Assembly (NCBI GenBank): GCA_018268545.1
Contig: JAFDWI010000376.1
Span: 1-6,318, forward strand
Direction of reading: 5' to 3'
Length of the DNA: 6,318 nucleotides
From: Actinomycetota bacterium
GTDB taxonomy: Bacteria > Actinomycetota > Acidimicrobiia > Acidimicrobiales > Iamiaceae
The notes below the pieces were generated by a model. It ran no database searches and was not told the DNA's origin. It saw only the letters and a list, made by a program, of their open reading frames with translations. Within the stretch, counting starts at the first letter, position 1; the number at the start of each line of letters is the position of its first letter. A program made the position numbers and the translations under genes. Shown in pieces: positions 6,021-6,318 of the stretch.

Positions 6021-6029
6021 CGTCCGGGA

Positions 6030-6318
6030 TCAGTCCGAGAGGTCCACGACCTCGATGCAGTTCTTTCCCCCGGACTTGCATTTTCGGAGCATCCGGTCGG
6101 CTTCGTCGATCAGCACATCGGCCGACGCCGCCCCGGCCGGGTCGAACGCGAGCCCGATGCTGACCCCGACGACCGATGAGCTGTCGGCCATGTCGACCGG
6201 CTCGGCGAGCGCCGAACGGATCGCCTCGGCGACGCCGATCGCCTCGCTGCGATCCCGCGCCGGGTCGATGAGCACCGCGAACTCGTCGCCACTCAACCGT
6301 GCCACCGTGTGACCCCAC
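6030..6318 (-). CDS. Diguanylate cyclase, C-terminal part (5' end outside window)
   Basis: The frame is open at the right edge, so only the last 95 codons of a GGDEF-domain protein are visible. The visible part starts WGHTVARLSGDEFAVL, with SGDEF at bases 6279-6293. It continues through VVGVSIGLAFD and the LIDEADRMLRKCKSGGKN helix to the end of the domain, and stops with TGA at 6032-6030, with no tail. By eye 59 of 92 residues match the neighbouring complete cyclase, so the two arose by duplication. The Asp position of the RxxD inhibition site is His here too; the Arg position lies off the window. The GTG at 6305 lies inside the domain and is not the start. N-terminal sensory domains cannot be seen. 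It probably makes c-di-GMP. Confidence 0.9.
   Translation of the reverse strand, partial: WGHTVARLSGDEFAVLIDPARDRSEAIGVAEAIRSALAEPVDMADSSSVVGVSIGLAFDPAGAASADVLIDEADRMLRKCKSGGKNCIEVVDLSD

Larger units (their letters stand above)
5822..6029. other. Spacer between the two cyclase genes, with repeats
   Basis: This 208-base region has no convincing gene. It contains a 16-base palindrome just after the upstream cyclase stop, a two-copy 27-base tandem repeat, and on the minus strand a TAGGGT (5878 down to 5873) fitting the actinobacterial TANNNT -10 pattern, about 50 bases before GTG 5821. No -35 is evident. Open frames across it are low-complexity (Thr/Ala/Val on plus, Arg/Gly/Asp on minus) and run on antisense into the cyclase gene, so I do not call them genes. 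Confidence 0.5.

Noticed and set aside
5886..6179. A plus-strand open frame in the cyclase spacer with TVTADITAT-type repeats, possibly a small surface protein.
   Set aside because: The repetitive part comes from the tandem DNA repeat, and the rest runs antisense through the conserved GGDEF domain. No signal peptide or ribosome binding site is evident.

Overview
The window is dense, very high-GC DNA with GTG starts, Shine-Dalgarno motifs of the GGAGG type, a likely leaderless transcript and long spurious antisense ORFs. This fits an actinomycete-type chromosome, perhaps of the Acidimicrobiia, but no rRNA or marker gene confirms it. I see no tRNA, rRNA, insertion sequence, integrase, CRISPR array or phage gene.

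Left part (1-2843), metabolism and transport. The 3' part of a short-chain dehydrogenase/reductase gene (+) runs in from the left edge. It converges, with a 13-base gap, on a zinc-less NAD(P)H:quinone oxidoreductase-type gene (-). A 121-base divergent spacer separates that gene from a nickel/cobalt permease of the HoxN/NixA (NiCoT) family (+) that carries all four signature motifs. A strong GC hairpin (2853-2880) lies between the convergent permease and the next gene.

Right part (2889-6318), a minus-strand series. In transcription order it holds: a diguanylate cyclase cut by the right edge, a complete PAS-containing diguanylate cyclase, a stand-alone cyclic-nucleotide-binding-domain (CNBD) protein, and a secreted lipoprotein esterase of the LpqC / polyhydroxybutyrate-depolymerase-like type. 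The last two genes overlap as TGATG and are almost certainly co-translated. The two cyclases are close paralogues (about 64% identity by eye over 92 residues) and both use SGDEF. The complete one lacks the RxxD product-inhibition site, and the other lacks at least its Asp. The CNBD has lost the phosphate-binding arginine.

The most interesting possibility is a small nucleotide-signalling locus in which unbraked c-di-GMP synthesis sits beside a divergent CNBD sensor coupled to a cell-surface hydrolase. The functional link is inference from gene order only. Everything else looks like ordinary chromosomal content.
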